64,000 nucleotides of DNA, taken from NCBI RefSeq assembly GCF_000877395.1, contig NZ_JYFE01000016.1, forward strand, positions 1 through 64,000, read 5' to 3'. Within the stretch, counting starts at the first letter, position 1. Each line of letters begins with the position of its first letter. This DNA is from Jannaschia aquimarina (GTDB taxonomy: Bacteria; Pseudomonadota; Alphaproteobacteria; Rhodobacterales; Rhodobacteraceae). The translations under genes were made by a program, and so were the position numbers. A model generated the notes under the pieces. The model was not told the DNA's origin. It searched no databases and was given only the letters and a program-made list of their open reading frames with translations. Below are positions 63,167 to 64,000 of the stretch, piece after piece.

Positions 63167-64000
63167 TCAGACGAGGCGCGATTGCTCCTTGGCGGCGCGG
63201 ATGAAGTCGCGGAAGAGCGGATGCGGCTCGAACGGCTTCGACTTGAGTTCCGGATGGAACTGGACGCCGATGAACCACGGATGGTCCGTCCATTCCACGA
63301 TCTCCGGGAGGCGCCCGTCGGGGGAGAGACCCGAAAAGCAGAGCCCCTTCTCTTCCAGCTTCTCTCGGAAGGCGATGTCCACCTCGTAGCGGTGGCGGTG
63401 GCGTTCTTCGATGCTGGTGGTGCCGTAGACCTCCGCGACCCGCGACCCCTCGGTCAGAAGCGCGTCATACGCACCAAGGCGCATCGTGCCGCCCTTGGCG
63501 TCGGTCTTCTTGCGGGTGACCTTCGCGTTCCCCTTCACCCATTCCTTGAGGTGGTAGACCACGGGCGTGAACTTGCGGGGGTCGACACCTTCGGCGAACT
63601 CCTCCGAGGCGGCATCGCCGAGATCGGCGGTATTCCGGGCCGCCTCGATGACGGCCATCTGCATGCCGAGACAGATCCCCAGATACGGCACCTTCTTCTC
63701 GCGGGCGAACTGGGCCGCGCGGATCTTGCCCTCGGTCCCGCGTTCGCCGAATCCGCCGGGCACGAGGATCGCATGGAATCCCTGCAGATGGGTCGTCGGA
63801 TCCTCGTTCTCGAAGATCTCGCTGTCGATCCATTGCGCGCGGACCTTGACCCGGTTGGCGATCCCGCCATGGGTCAGCGCCTCGGCGATGGATTTGTAGG
63901 CGTCTTCGAGCTGCGTGTACTTGCCGACCACCGCCACGCGTACCTCGCCATCGGTATTGTGGATCCGGTCGACGACATCTTCCCAGCGGCGCAGATCCGG
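63167..64000 (-). CDS. pyrG: CTP synthase, C-terminal part
   Basis: Partial gene; the start lies beyond the right edge. The 277 residues visible contain the linker and glutamine amidotransferase domain: [21 protein letters not shown]-like segment, [20 protein letters not shown], the nucleophile in [18 protein letters not shown] (Cys in ICLGM), and [18 protein letters not shown] with the His and Glu of the triad. The enzyme turns UTP into CTP. A GTG in frame at 63937 is a valine codon, not a start. Confidence 0.97.
   Translation of the reverse strand, partial: PDLRRWEDVVDRIHNTDGEVRVAVVGKYTQLEDAYKSIAEALTHGGIANRVKVRAQWIDSEIFENEDPTTHLQGFHAILVPGGFGERGTEGKIRAAQFAREKKVPYLGICLGMQMAVIEAARNTADLGDAASEEFAEGVDPRKFTPVVYHLKEWVKGNAKVTRKKTDAKGGTMRLGAYDALLTEGSRVAEVYGTTSIEERHRHRYEVDIAFREKLEEKGLCFSGLSPDGRLPEIVEWTDHPWFIGVQFHPELKSKPFEPHPLFRDFIRAAKEQSRLV

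Overview
This 64 kb window is a chromosomal stretch from a GC-rich alphaproteobacterium of the Rhodobacterales (Rhodobacteraceae/Roseobacteraceae). The evidence is the TCA-cycle superlocus layout (mdh, sucC, sucD, odhA, odhB, then sdhCDAB), the ethylmalonyl-CoA pathway genes (ccr, ecm, mch, mcl2), a class I lysyl-tRNA synthetase, an HvrA-type H-NS protein, a LuxR/LuxI pair and intergenic hairpin repeats ending in the GGAGTATTT motif. I see no rRNA, tRNA, CRISPR array, transposase or integrase. Apart from short leaders the DNA is almost wholly coding.

Layout. 1-9 kb (minus strand): sucC, several small exported proteins, sucD, another exported protein, odhA and the start of odhB, which is cut by the left edge. 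9-12 kb: an FkbM methyltransferase, a family-2 glycosyltransferase and mdh. 12-17 kb (plus): mcl2, NnrU, DUF1737, mch, and two HExxH metalloproteins. 17-24 kb: a divergent DUF3140 gene, then sdhC, sdhD, sdhA, two lipoproteins, a sulfotransferase, sdhB and two membrane proteins. 24-29 kb: two tiny lipoproteins, an ornithine decarboxylase with a structured leader, creD, a repeat-bearing gap, deoD and an H-NS protein. 29-34 kb: ecm, a PlsB-like acyltransferase and ccr. 34-37 kb: a LuxR/LuxI quorum-sensing pair and an SF1 helicase. 37-39 kb: TIGR02186 and TauE/SafE. 39-45 kb: a nucleoside-type BMP/ABC transporter operon with an intercalated LysE exporter and a SnoaL-like gene. 45-51 kb: rimI, tsaB, a GFA protein, a NifU/NfuA scaffold, a degenerate trypsin-like protein, a universal stress protein, a class IV aminotransferase, a PNPOx-like protein and YdcF. 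50.6-53 kb: a large beta-helix protein resembling the gene-transfer-agent head-spike/GH28-related family. 53-64 kb: DUF4864, lysS, TerB, yaaA, a TupA-like ATP-grasp protein, recQ, an orphan TRAP solute-binding protein, rsmD, a ferredoxin reductase-like flavoprotein, a peroxiredoxin and the 3' part of pyrG, which is cut by the right edge.

How the genes fit together. The TCA genes oxidise acetyl-CoA. Ccr, Ecm, Mch and Mcl2 belong to the ethylmalonyl-CoA route, which replaces the glyoxylate shunt for growth on acetate-type substrates. So much of the window is one central-carbon module carried in several transcription units. The clearest sign of shared control is a matched pair of TGTGATCACA palindromes, 21 bp apart centre to centre, upstream of both sucC and sdhC and nowhere else that I noticed.

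The most interesting non-coding signals are these TCA boxes, a terminator/anti-terminator-like pair overlapping the ribosome-binding site of the ornithine decarboxylase, a 27-bp near-perfect palindrome just before ccr, three 11-bp tandem repeats between ecm and the acyltransferase, and a double hairpin that covers the Shine-Dalgarno of the beta-helix gene. No obviously new multi-gene system was found. The best candidates for undescribed biology are these regulatory structures and the exported or lipoprotein genes embedded inside the TCA operons.
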